The notes beneath the pieces are model-generated. The model did not search any database and was not told where the DNA came from. It saw nothing but the letters and a program-made list of their open reading frames with translations. Shown piece by piece: positions 35,511 through 42,885 of a DNA stretch of 64,000 bases. This stretch comes from Edaphobacter flagellatus (GTDB lineage Bacteria; Acidobacteriota; Terriglobia; Terriglobales; Acidobacteriaceae): positions 868,001 through 932,000 of the forward strand of contig NZ_CP073697.1 in NCBI RefSeq assembly GCF_025264665.1, given 5' to 3'. The stretch's first letter is position 1; every line of letters starts with the position of its first letter. Position numbers and translations under genes: made by a program.

Positions 35511-35951
35511 ATGAAGCACGCCCTAAAACCCTCGCAGTACGCCATCCTCATCACCATCATGCTCACCGCATCCGTAGGAGACACCCTCCTCTCCCGCGGC
35601 ATGGACCAGGTCGGACAGGTCGATCTCCACCACCTCGGCCTTCTCTGGCACGCTCTCTTCAACCCCTACGTCATCTCCGGCATCGTCCTTCTCATCGGCT
35701 TCTTCGCCAGCTACATGACCGCGCTCTCCTGGGCCGACCTCACCTTCGTCATGCCCGCTACAGCCTTCGGTTATGTCGTCGTCGCTCTGCTTTCGCGCTT
35801 CTGGCTGCATGAGCATCTCTCCCTCTATCGCTGGGCCGGCATCTTCCTCATCGTCTGCGCCGTCGGCTTCGTCGCAGGAGGCCCCTCGCGCACCGAAGAC
35901 CCCGCTCCCCACCACGAGCTCGACCTGATGGATTCAGGAGCAGGCCGTTGA
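35511..35951 (+). CDS. Half-size EamA/DMT transporter, first of a pair
   Basis: The 146-residue protein has about four membrane segments (YAILITIMLTASVGDTLL; PYVISGIVLLIGFFASYMTAL; LTFVMPATAFGYVVVALLS; WAGIFLIVCAVGFVAGG). This is half of a normal ten-segment EamA carrier, so it should work as a dimer. The ATG at 35511 is used; a GTG at 35478 would add 11 residues. Its stop overlaps the start of the next half-transporter (TTGA at 35948-35951). SMR-like pairs such as ArnE/ArnF flip lipid-linked sugars, but the substrate here is unknown. Confidence 0.82.
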   Translation: MKHALKPSQYAILITIMLTASVGDTLLSRGMDQVGQVDLHHLGLLWHALFNPYVISGIVLLIGFFASYMTALSWADLTFVMPATAFGYVVVALLSRFWLHEHLSLYRWAGIFLIVCAVGFVAGGPSRTEDPAPHHELDLMDSGAGR

Positions 35952-36349
35952 AGTCCGCCACCTCCATCCTGCACACCTGGTCCGCCATCGGCGGCGTTGC
36001 CGCCCTCGCCATCGCCGGCGAAGTCCTCATCGCCTCCGCCATGCGCGACCTCGGCGATCTCGATAACTACCGCACCGGTCCCGGCCTCAAAGGCTTCCTC
36101 GGCCCCATACGGGCCGTCCTCGCCAGCCCCAAGTTCCTCATCGGAGCCGCCTGCATGGCGCTGAACTTCTTCGCCATGCTCTGGGCGCTCTCCATCGTCG
36201 ACCTCTCCCTCGCCGCCCCCGCCATCGCGTCGCTCACCTACATCGGCAACGCCATCTGCGCCAAACTCGTCCTGGGCGAAAACGTAGACCGCCGCCGCTG
36301 GCTCGCTGTCCTCTTCGTGTGCATCGGCGTCATCCTCATCTCCCACTAA
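35948..36349 (+). CDS. Half-size EamA/DMT transporter, second of a pair
   Basis: The 133-residue protein has about four membrane segments (SAIGGVAALAIAGEVLIAS; LIGAACMALNFFAMLWAL; LAAPAIASLTYIGNAICA; WLAVLFVCIGVILIS). The start is TTG, overlapping the stop of the first half-transporter by 4 nt, which sets the reading frame firmly. The topology and coupling suggest a heterodimeric small carrier. It ends at the repeat-bearing intergenic region. Confidence 0.82.
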   Translation: MKSATSILHTWSAIGGVAALAIAGEVLIASAMRDLGDLDNYRTGPGLKGFLGPIRAVLASPKFLIGAACMALNFFAMLWALSIVDLSLAAPAIASLTYIGNAICAKLVLGENVDRRRWLAVLFVCIGVILISH

Positions 36350-36401
36350 GTTCTGGCGTGTCATTCCGAGCGAAGGTTCTGGAGTGTCATTCCGAGCGAA
36401 G
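36350..36401. repeat. Tandem duplication of a 26-bp unit
   Basis: Two adjacent 26-bp units (36350-36375 and 36376-36401) differ at a single base (C at 36357, A at 36383). Each contains TGTCATTCCGAGCGAAG. The first begins one base after the stop of the EamA gene. Confidence 0.9.
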
Positions 36402-36520
36402 GCCGTAGGCCGCAGTCGAGGAACCCCCGCATTTCGCCGACTGCGCCACAACCGCCAACCTCTTTCACAAAATGTCATCCTGAACGAGCCACAGGCGAGC
36501 CGAAGGGATTCAACCCTCGG
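36384..36520. repeat. Dispersed intergenic repeat-like sequence
   Basis: The stretch holds TGTCATTCCGAGCGAAGG followed by GGCC-GTA-GGCC and CGAGGAACCCCC, then a related TGTCATCCTGAACGAGCC with ACAGGCGAGCCGAAGGG (36473-36507). Phrases of this kind (TGTCATTCCGAGCG...CGAGGAAC) are, to my knowledge, common dispersed repeats in acidobacterial and other genomes. No coding potential is seen. Confidence 0.55.
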
Positions 36521-36822
36521 AAATCCGCTCCAGTCCGATCAATGGGGACATTAATCCTGTCAAGCCCCGCAAGCTCAGGAAAACGCTGCAAATCAAACAA
36601 AATAAGCCACAAAGCGGCCTCTCCCAAAGTGCCGATCAGTTATTTTTCACTCGCTAAAATAGAAATAGCCCCAAAAACGGCCTCAAGTTTTTGAGGTCAC
36701 CTCAAACCATTTATTTTCAATATTTTGCAGATTAAACCATGCAGAATCAATATTTTACATTCAAGGCCCACGTCTAAGCCTAATGTTATGAATATTTTGC
36801 GCAAAACATAGGGGGGAGGAGG
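36521..36822. other. AT-rich gene-free region between convergent genes
   Basis: With the two repeat entries above, this completes the 473-bp gap between the EamA gene and hpnE, which are convergent. It is richer in A and T than its surroundings and holds no credible gene. Three near-identical motifs lie here: TCAATATTTTGC (36717-36728), TCAATATTTTAC (36747-36758) and TGAATATTTTGC (36789-36800). The palindrome TTGAGGTCACCTCAA lies at 36691-36705. Confidence 0.6.
36673..36696 (-). terminator. Probable terminator of the hpn operon
   Basis: On the minus strand CCTCAA (36696-36691) pairs with TTGAGG (36686-36681) around a 4-nt loop, followed by CCGTTTTT (36680-36673). It is ~125 nt past the hpnE stop. 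The same bases also form half of the palindrome TTGAGGTCACCTCAA, so a regulatory role is possible. Confidence 0.45.
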
Positions 36823-38217
36823 TCAGAAGAGCTTCATCAACCCCGTAGCTGGAAGCTCTGGAGCCATAAACCGCCGCCGCTCGCCGACAACCTCTCCAGC
36901 CGCAAGACGGCCGCTGCGAACAGCTCCCTCCATCGTCGAGGGCCATTCGGTAGCCGTCCAGTCTCCGGCAAGATACAGCCCAGACCACTGGGTCTTCTGC
37001 TGCGGACGGAAACGATCGAGGCCAGGCGTCACCGAGAAGGTCGCGCGAGCCTCTTTCAACACTCCGCTCTTCAGCAGCTTCGCCTGACGAGCCGCCGGAA
37101 AGAAAGTCTCGAACTCGCGAAGCGCCGAGGCAAGAATCGCTTCACGTCCCATCTCCAGCTCAGGCCATGAGGCCGAGATGACCAGTTCCTGATAGCTCCC
37201 GCGCTCTTCAGGCCAGCGGCGAATACGCGACTTCGTAAACACCCACTGAATGCGCGTGTCGAGCAACACAGCATGATCGACGCCCGTCACATCGCGGTCG
37301 TACCAAAGATGAATCGTCGTGATCGGCGAAGGGACAAATCGCTCGTAAGCTTCCTGACGCTGCTGCTTCTCCGCCTCCGAAGCAGGCAACGTCGCCAGCA
37401 GGTTGTGCGACTGACGAACGTCCGTAGCCAGCACCAGCGAATCTGCAACATACTCGTTGCCATTCGAGCGAACCTGCCAGCGTCCGTCCGCAGTCTGAGC
37501 AATAGCATCGACGCCAGACTTGAGACGAACATCCACGCCGGAGCGCTCGGCCAGCGCGGCGATCGGCGAAAAAAATTCCGTCAACGGAGCCGCCGGAATG
37601 CCAAGCAACCCAGCCTGCGGGGAGCGCAGGAACGACTCATGAAAGACCTTGCCCGCATACTTCACCGAGCAGCTCTCGAAGTTGTCGTTCAGCGCGCCAA
37701 TCACAACAGGCTCCCAGAAATGACGGATCGAACGCTCCGTCTGCCCCGTGCGCTTCAACCACGAGGCGAAACTCTCAGCATCATCCTGCGGAAACCCGCG
37801 CAAAAAGCGCAGTAGGCCCGCTGCAACAGAAGCTTTATCCTCCAGTGAGAGCATCGGCGCACGCAGAAAACTCAGCGTCTGATGCATCGGAGCAGGCAAC
37901 GGACCAGGCTTCAACAAACTGCGCTGGCCATTCGGCTCCATAAAGATCAGTTCGTCGTACCAGCGAAAAGAGTCTGCCATTCCAGCCTGCTGCGCAAGCT
38001 CAATCAGATTCGTACAACAGCCGACGACGACGTGCTGCGAATCAATCGTCTCTTCAAGCGCCGGATGCTGGTAAGAATAAGCGCGCCCTCCGATATAAGG
38101 CCGCCGCTCCAGCAGCATGACGCGCGCCCCGGCCTGCGATAACGCGACCGCAGCGGACAGTCCAGCAACACCCGCACCAGCGACGATGACATCTACATCG
38201 TGACTTTGGGCAGTCAT
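36823..38217 (-). CDS. hpnE: Hydroxysqualene dehydroxylase HpnE
   Basis: FAD-dependent amine-oxidase-fold enzyme that reduces hydroxysqualene to squalene, the last step of the HpnCDE route. The 464-residue protein opens with the dinucleotide-binding motif VIVAGAGVAGLSAAVAL and LERRPYIGGRAYS. It closes with the FAD-contacting GLYLAGDWTATEWPSTMEGAVRSG (quoted in part: LYLAGDWTATEWPSTMEG). The ATG overlaps the hpnD stop (ATGA at 38214-38217). It is the last gene of a four-gene coupled operon. Confidence 0.95.
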   Translation of the reverse strand: MTAQSHDVDVIVAGAGVAGLSAAVALSQAGARVMLLERRPYIGGRAYSYQHPALEETIDSQHVVVGCCTNLIELAQQAGMADSFRWYDELIFMEPNGQRSLLKPGPLPAPMHQTLSFLRAPMLSLEDKASVAAGLLRFLRGFPQDDAESFASWLKRTGQTERSIRHFWEPVVIGALNDNFESCSVKYAGKVFHESFLRSPQAGLLGIPAAPLTEFFSPIAALAERSGVDVRLKSGVDAIAQTADGRWQVRSNGNEYVADSLVLATDVRQSHNLLATLPASEAEKQQRQEAYERFVPSPITTIHLWYDRDVTGVDHAVLLDTRIQWVFTKSRIRRWPEERGSYQELVISASWPELEMGREAILASALREFETFFPAARQAKLLKSGVLKEARATFSVTPGLDRFRPQQKTQWSGLYLAGDWTATEWPSTMEGAVRSGRLAAGEVVGERRRFMAPELPATGLMKLF

Positions 38218-39110
38218 GACAGCACCCGATTGCCAACCGATCGCGCTGCCCCCTGCGCAAGAATGCCGAGCTTCCGGGCAGTAGGAACGCTGATACGCTC
38301 TCCGAAAACCTCATAGCCCGAGCGCTCAATCCTGCGAAGCAGGCCATGATAGATGGTGACCAGAACCCAGAGCGCAGCACGGCTATCGGCATCAATCAAC
38401 GGAAGAAGGCTGTCCGCCGATTTGTAATACTGCTCAGCGCGATTGCCGAGTTCGCCGAGCAGGCTGCGTTCGCGCGCCTCCAGCGACGCTCCGGCGGCAA
38501 GCGCCTGAATGCGCTCCTGCGACACAGAGAATTGCGCCAGCATGTCGAGCGGCAGATAAATACGGCCGCGCTCCGCATCTTCCTTTACATCACGCAAGAT
38601 GTTGGTGAGCTGAAAGGCAACTCCCGTCTCTTCAGCCAGCTTCTCGGCACGAGGATCGCTGTAGCCAAATATCTTGATGCAGACTAGTCCAACAACCGAG
38701 GCCACCAGATAGCAGTAACGATAGAGATCGTTGAAAGTAGCATAGGTCTGCACGGCCGACGTCTGCGGCTCCAGATCCATCGTTGTTCCTTGCACCAGCT
38801 CTTCCAGCAGCTGATCAGGAATCTGGAAGAGCTTCTGCGTGTGGTTGAGAGCAACGAAGACCGGGTCATCGGTTGCGCCCCCTGCCCGTGCAGCCCGCCA
38901 CGCCGCAACCCAACGCGCCATCGCCACGCGGCGCTCGTCGAGCGAGATCGACTCGTCATCGGAGAGATCGTCGGCGCGGCGCATGAAGGCATAGATCGCG
39001 CACATGGCGTCGGATTTATGGCGCGGCAGAACGCGGAAGGCGTAGTAAAAGTTCTTGGCCTCGCGCTTCGCAATTTCCCGGCAAACAGCGTATGCCTCGG
39101 TAACGATCAC
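38214..39110 (-). CDS. hpnD: Presqualene diphosphate synthase HpnD
   Basis: Isoprenoid synthase that condenses two farnesyl diphosphates to presqualene diphosphate. The 298-residue all-helical protein has both aspartate-rich metal motifs: RRADDLSDD (Asp47/Asp51 region) and NILRDVKEDAERGRIYLP. The start is GTG, overlapping the hpnC stop (GTGA). It differs from HpnC in lacking the N-terminal extension and in the PSY-type C-terminus. The product feeds HpnC. Confidence 0.95.
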   Translation of the reverse strand: MIVTEAYAVCREIAKREAKNFYYAFRVLPRHKSDAMCAIYAFMRRADDLSDDESISLDERRVAMARWVAAWRAARAGGATDDPVFVALNHTQKLFQIPDQLLEELVQGTTMDLEPQTSAVQTYATFNDLYRYCYLVASVVGLVCIKIFGYSDPRAEKLAEETGVAFQLTNILRDVKEDAERGRIYLPLDMLAQFSVSQERIQALAAGASLEARERSLLGELGNRAEQYYKSADSLLPLIDADSRAALWVLVTIYHGLLRRIERSGYEVFGERISVPTARKLGILAQGAARSVGNRVLS

Positions 39111-40048
39111 CGGCCCTTCCCTATGCGCAGCTTTTCGAGCATCGAACCTGCGAGCAGGCCGAGCTTCTTTACCTTGGAGACGACAGGCCGACCGCGAAGA
39201 ACGTCATAATCCTGCGCAACAATTCCATCGAGAATAGCGTCTCCCCCCTTGCGGAAGAGATTGAGCGTGACAGCAAGATCGCGATCGACATAGCGGCTGA
39301 TCGCGCCACCTTCGTGCAACATGGTACGCGTACGCGTGACGAGATCCTGAATCATCGCGCCGAACTCTGGCGTAAAGACGCGGCCAGCAATCTGACCCTC
39401 GTCAATTTGGAACCGCTCCATCGATTCAGCTGGAATGTAGCGACGGCCGCGCTCCTTATCTTCAACCACGTCTTGCCAGAAGTTGGCCAGCTGCAACGCG
39501 GTGCACACCTTATCGGAAAGCTGCGCACGCTCTTCGTCGCGATACCCCGAGACCAGGAGAACAAGCCGGCCCACGGGATTCGCCGAGTAATGCGAGTACT
39601 CCAGCAGCTCGTCCCATGTCTCGTATTCCGTCTTGATCTGGTCCATCCGGAAGGCGATGAGCAGATCGTGGAAAAGCTGCCGCGGCAGATCGCAGGCCAC
39701 GATGGATTCGTGCAAAGCAACGAAGACCGGATGCATCGAGCGCTCCGGATTGTCGTAGCACTCGTCGAGCATCGAACCCCAGGCCTCAAGCAGCCGTGTC
39801 GCAACGGCACGGTCGGCCACCTCATCGCCGAGATCGTCGGCCACGCGGCAGTAAGCATAGATGCTCTCAAAGTGAGGCCGCACCTTTGCTGGAAGAAAGA
39901 AGGTCGCTACATGAAAATTTTCGTAGTGCGACCGCGTCAACTCGGCGCACCATGCCTGCGCCTCGGCAAGCGTAGGCCGCGCGATAGGCGTGAGGTATTG
40001 GTGCGGCGCCCCCAGCAGCGCGTGTTCAGAGGTGCTTAGATCGCTCAA
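39107..40048 (-). CDS. hpnC: Hydroxysqualene synthase HpnC
   Basis: Converts presqualene diphosphate to hydroxysqualene. The 313-residue helical isoprenoid synthase has aspartate motifs YCRVADDLGDE (Asp71-75) and NFWQDVVEDKERGRRYIP. The N-terminal NFHVATFFLPAKVRPHFESIY is typical of HpnC. The start is TTG, overlapping the stop of the upstream dehydrogenase gene (TTGA at 40048-40045), and the stop overlaps the hpnD start. Confidence 0.95.
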   Translation of the reverse strand: MSDLSTSEHALLGAPHQYLTPIARPTLAEAQAWCAELTRSHYENFHVATFFLPAKVRPHFESIYAYCRVADDLGDEVADRAVATRLLEAWGSMLDECYDNPERSMHPVFVALHESIVACDLPRQLFHDLLIAFRMDQIKTEYETWDELLEYSHYSANPVGRLVLLVSGYRDEERAQLSDKVCTALQLANFWQDVVEDKERGRRYIPAESMERFQIDEGQIAGRVFTPEFGAMIQDLVTRTRTMLHEGGAISRYVDRDLAVTLNLFRKGGDAILDGIVAQDYDVLRGRPVVSKVKKLGLLAGSMLEKLRIGKGR

Positions 40049-41100
40049 CGAGGCGCTCCCTTAGGAAAGACGGCCGTCTTGATCTCACGTGAGCCGCCAG
40101 TTCGCATCATCATGCGCGCGAAGATTTCGGGAACCTGATCGAGCGTGGCGCGGCTCGTGATTGTCTCGGCGCATTTGAAGCGTCCGCTGGTGATCAGCTC
40201 GAAAGCGGTGCGACAGGTAGCTGGCGTGTGATGGAAGCTGGCCTTCAGAGTGATATCGCCGTAATGGAGACGGTTGGTATCCAGCTGAACTTTGGTACCT
40301 GCAGGCGGTCCGCCGAAAAAGTTGACCGTTCCCCCTTTGCGAACCATGTCGACGGCCCATTCCCATGTAGCGGGCGTCGCAACTGCCTCAATGACGGAAT
40401 CGGCGCCTCGACCGTTTGGGGTAAGGGCGCGAGTCGCCTTGACGACATCCTCTACAGCCGTCGTCTGAACGACCTGCCGGGCGCCAAAGAGCTTTGCGGT
40501 GGCGATCTGGTCATCGCGCTTGACGACGGCGATGACGTTCTGGCCGGCAAGCGCGGCGACATGCATAAACATCAGGCCGATGGGTCCCGCGCCGATCACA
40601 ACCATGGTGTCGCCAAGCCGCGGAGCAGTCTCCTCCAGCCCACGAACGACGCAGGCCAGAGGCTCGGTAAGGGCAGCGTACTCAAAGGGGACGCCATCAG
40701 GAACAGCAATGGTGTTCTTTTCGACGATGCGGGCGGGAATGCGGATGTAGTCGGCGTAAGCCCCGTTATTGAAGAGCAGGTCTTCGCAGAGATTCTGCTG
40801 CCCACGGAGGCAGAAGTAGCAGGCATCACAGGGAGCGGAGTTCAGGGCGACGATGCGGTCCCCTTCACGAAACTTCGTCACCCCTTCGCCTACCTGCGTA
40901 ACAATGCCAGCCAACTCATGGCCAAAAGGAATGGGCGGCTTCAGCATCATGGCGTGGTAACCGCGGCGATACACCTTGAGGTCCGTACCACAGGTCAGCG
41001 CTGCGCCGACGCGAACAATAAGCTCGCCCGCCGAAGCCTGAGGGATTTCAAGCTCCTCCAGGCGTAGATCTTCACTGCCATACAGAACCGCTGCCGTCAT
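40045..41100 (-). CDS. Zinc-dependent medium-chain dehydrogenase, first gene of the hpn operon
   Basis: The 351-residue alcohol-dehydrogenase-type protein has the catalytic-zinc region (ALTCGTDLKVYRRG, GHELAG) and the structural-zinc cysteines CDACYFCLRGQQNLC. The NAD(P)-binding motif is VVIGAGPIGLMFMH. It most resembles sorbitol/threonine-dehydrogenase-like enzymes. The ATG at 41100 gives MTAAVLYGSEDLRLEE, the usual family start; the ATG at 41112 is also possible. Its stop overlaps hpnC by 4 nt, so it is made with the squalene enzymes. Its substrate is unknown. Confidence 0.9.
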   Translation of the reverse strand: MTAAVLYGSEDLRLEELEIPQASAGELIVRVGAALTCGTDLKVYRRGYHAMMLKPPIPFGHELAGIVTQVGEGVTKFREGDRIVALNSAPCDACYFCLRGQQNLCEDLLFNNGAYADYIRIPARIVEKNTIAVPDGVPFEYAALTEPLACVVRGLEETAPRLGDTMVVIGAGPIGLMFMHVAALAGQNVIAVVKRDDQIATAKLFGARQVVQTTAVEDVVKATRALTPNGRGADSVIEAVATPATWEWAVDMVRKGGTVNFFGGPPAGTKVQLDTNRLHYGDITLKASFHHTPATCRTAFELITSGRFKCAETITSRATLDQVPEIFARMMMRTGGSREIKTAVFPKGAPR

Positions 41101-41239
41101 TCGGGAACCCATCCCATCTATTTTCTCATCAAGCAGAGGGTCCTTCCAGCCGGTACGACAAAGAAGCTCAATGGGATACATCAGAGAGGCACACTGCGGA
41201 GAACGGAGCGCATCTGATACTCTGAGCCACAGATACAAC

Positions 41240-42019
41240 ATGCCCTTTGTCTCTCCAGAAGACTTTGCCAAAGAAAAGGTCGGCGCCATTCAGGAATACT
41301 CGATCCTGGCGTGGCAGGCTGTTGCGAATATCTTCTCGCGGCCTCGCTATATGGCCGATCTGTACACGCAGATGGACCTGATCGGCGTGGGCTCGCTGCC
41401 GACCATCGCGCTGACAGGCTTCTTTACCGGATCGGTGCTGGCGCTGCAGTCGGCGTCTTCGCTGAAGACCTTTGGCGCAGTCAGCATGACGGGAAACCTG
41501 GTCGCGCTGGCAATGGTCAAGGAGCTGGGCCCCGTGCTGACGGGACTCATGCTGGCCGGACGCAATGCGGCGGGCATGGCCTCGGAGCTCGGCTCGATGA
41601 AGGTGACCGAGCAGATCGATGCCATGCGCGCACTGGGAACCGATCCGGTCCGCAAGCTGGTGACGCCCCGGCTGTATGCGACGGTGATTATGCTTTTCTT
41701 CCTGACGATCATTGCCGACGCCGTAGGAATCGCAGGAGGCGCTCTAATCAGCGTGGCGATGCTGGGCATGAACGCATCGACTTACTTCAGCTCATCGTAT
41801 CGCTCGCTCCAATATGCCGACATCGTGCAGGGGTTGACGAAGCCACTGTTCAGCGCCTTCATTGTGGCAACCGTAGGCTGCTATTTCGGCATGACGACCA
41901 AGGGTGGTACTCAAGGTGTGGGACGTTCCACCACGCAGGCCGTGGTTGTCTCCTCCATCTTCATCATTTTTGTTGACCTGCTGGTCACCCGCGCCATGAT
42001 CGGCATCTTTGGCCGGTAA
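41240..42019 (+). CDS. mlaE: MlaE-type lipid ABC transporter permease
   Basis: The 259-residue permease of the MlaE family has about five to six membrane segments. It contains the family core LVALAMVKELGPVLTGLMLAGR (quoted in part: MVKELGPVLTGLMLAGR) and GMASELGSMKVTEQIDAMRA, the coupling region that meets the ATPase. MlaE works with MlaF to move phospholipids between membranes. The ATG at 41240 was chosen over an in-frame ATG at 41171 that lies in the divergent promoter region. mlaF follows after 10 nt. No MCE-domain (MlaD) gene is adjacent. Confidence 0.92.
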   Translation: MPFVSPEDFAKEKVGAIQEYSILAWQAVANIFSRPRYMADLYTQMDLIGVGSLPTIALTGFFTGSVLALQSASSLKTFGAVSMTGNLVALAMVKELGPVLTGLMLAGRNAAGMASELGSMKVTEQIDAMRALGTDPVRKLVTPRLYATVIMLFFLTIIADAVGIAGGALISVAMLGMNASTYFSSSYRSLQYADIVQGLTKPLFSAFIVATVGCYFGMTTKGGTQGVGRSTTQAVVVSSIFIIFVDLLVTRAMIGIFGR

Positions 42020-42029
42020 AGGGAAACCT

Positions 42030-42872
42030 ATGGCCGAGGATCTTTTGACGGACGACAAAACGAAACTGGAGAACGCGGCCCCGGGAGAGCCGGTCGTGGT
42101 CTTCGAAAACGTGTCGATTGCGTTTGACCTGAAGCCGGTCCTGATCGACGTTTCCTTCAACGTCCAGCCGGGCGAGACGCGCATCATTCTGGGGCCTGCC
42201 GGTGGCGGTAAATCCGTATTGATGAAGCTGGCAAACGGACTGATGGCTCCGGATTCGGGTTCGATACAAGTCTTCGGCGAAGAGATTACGACGATGCGCG
42301 AGCGCGATCTCTACAAGCTGCGCGCCAGAATCGGCATGGTCTTTCAGGAGTCGGCGCTGTTCGATTCCCTCTCCGTTGAGGACAATGTCGCGTATCGCCT
42401 GTACGAAGAACATGTGCCAGAGAAAGAGGCGCACGAGCGTGTCGTGGAGGCTCTGAAGTTCGTCGAGCTGGAGCAGGCAATCAACAAATTCCCGCCAGAG
42501 CTTTCAGGCGGTATGCGGCGGCGTGTCTCAATTGCACGTGCAATCGTCTCAAGGCCCGACCTGATTCTTTACGATTCGCCCACGGGCGGGCTTGACCCCA
42601 TCACCTCAACGACGATCATCGAGCTGGTCATGAAGCAGCGCGACGTAAACCATACGACATCGCTGGTCATCACGCATCGCTTACAGGACGCGTTTACGTT
42701 GGCGATGAATCGGTTCGATCCGAAGACAAACACGATGGAGCGCATCCCCAACAATGGCATCGACGAAAGCACAAAGTTTCTGGTACTGAACGAGGGTAAG
42801 GTCGTCTTCGACGGGACGACACGGGAACTGGTGAGCAGCACCGATCCGTGGCTGAAGCAATATCTTTCCTGA
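42030..42872 (+). CDS. mlaF: MlaF-type ABC transporter ATPase with altered Walker B
   Basis: The 280-residue ABC ATPase shows Walker A GPAGGGKS (55-62), a Q-loop at Gln106, signature LSGGMRRRVSIARA (158 on), Walker B LILYDSPTGGLDP and H-loop His216. The residue after the Walker B Asp is Ser183, where nearly all ABC ATPases have the catalytic Glu. AAAGGGA lies just before the ATG at 42030; an in-frame TTG at 42009 is unlikely. It is co-transcribed with mlaE. An insert after the H-loop (NRFDPKTNTMERIPNN) precedes the last strand. Confidence 0.92.
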   Translation: MAEDLLTDDKTKLENAAPGEPVVVFENVSIAFDLKPVLIDVSFNVQPGETRIILGPAGGGKSVLMKLANGLMAPDSGSIQVFGEEITTMRERDLYKLRARIGMVFQESALFDSLSVEDNVAYRLYEEHVPEKEAHERVVEALKFVELEQAINKFPPELSGGMRRRVSIARAIVSRPDLILYDSPTGGLDPITSTTIIELVMKQRDVNHTTSLVITHRLQDAFTLAMNRFDPKTNTMERIPNNGIDESTKFLVLNEGKVVFDGTTRELVSSTDPWLKQYLS

Positions 42873-42885
42873 TCGATACAGCGGC

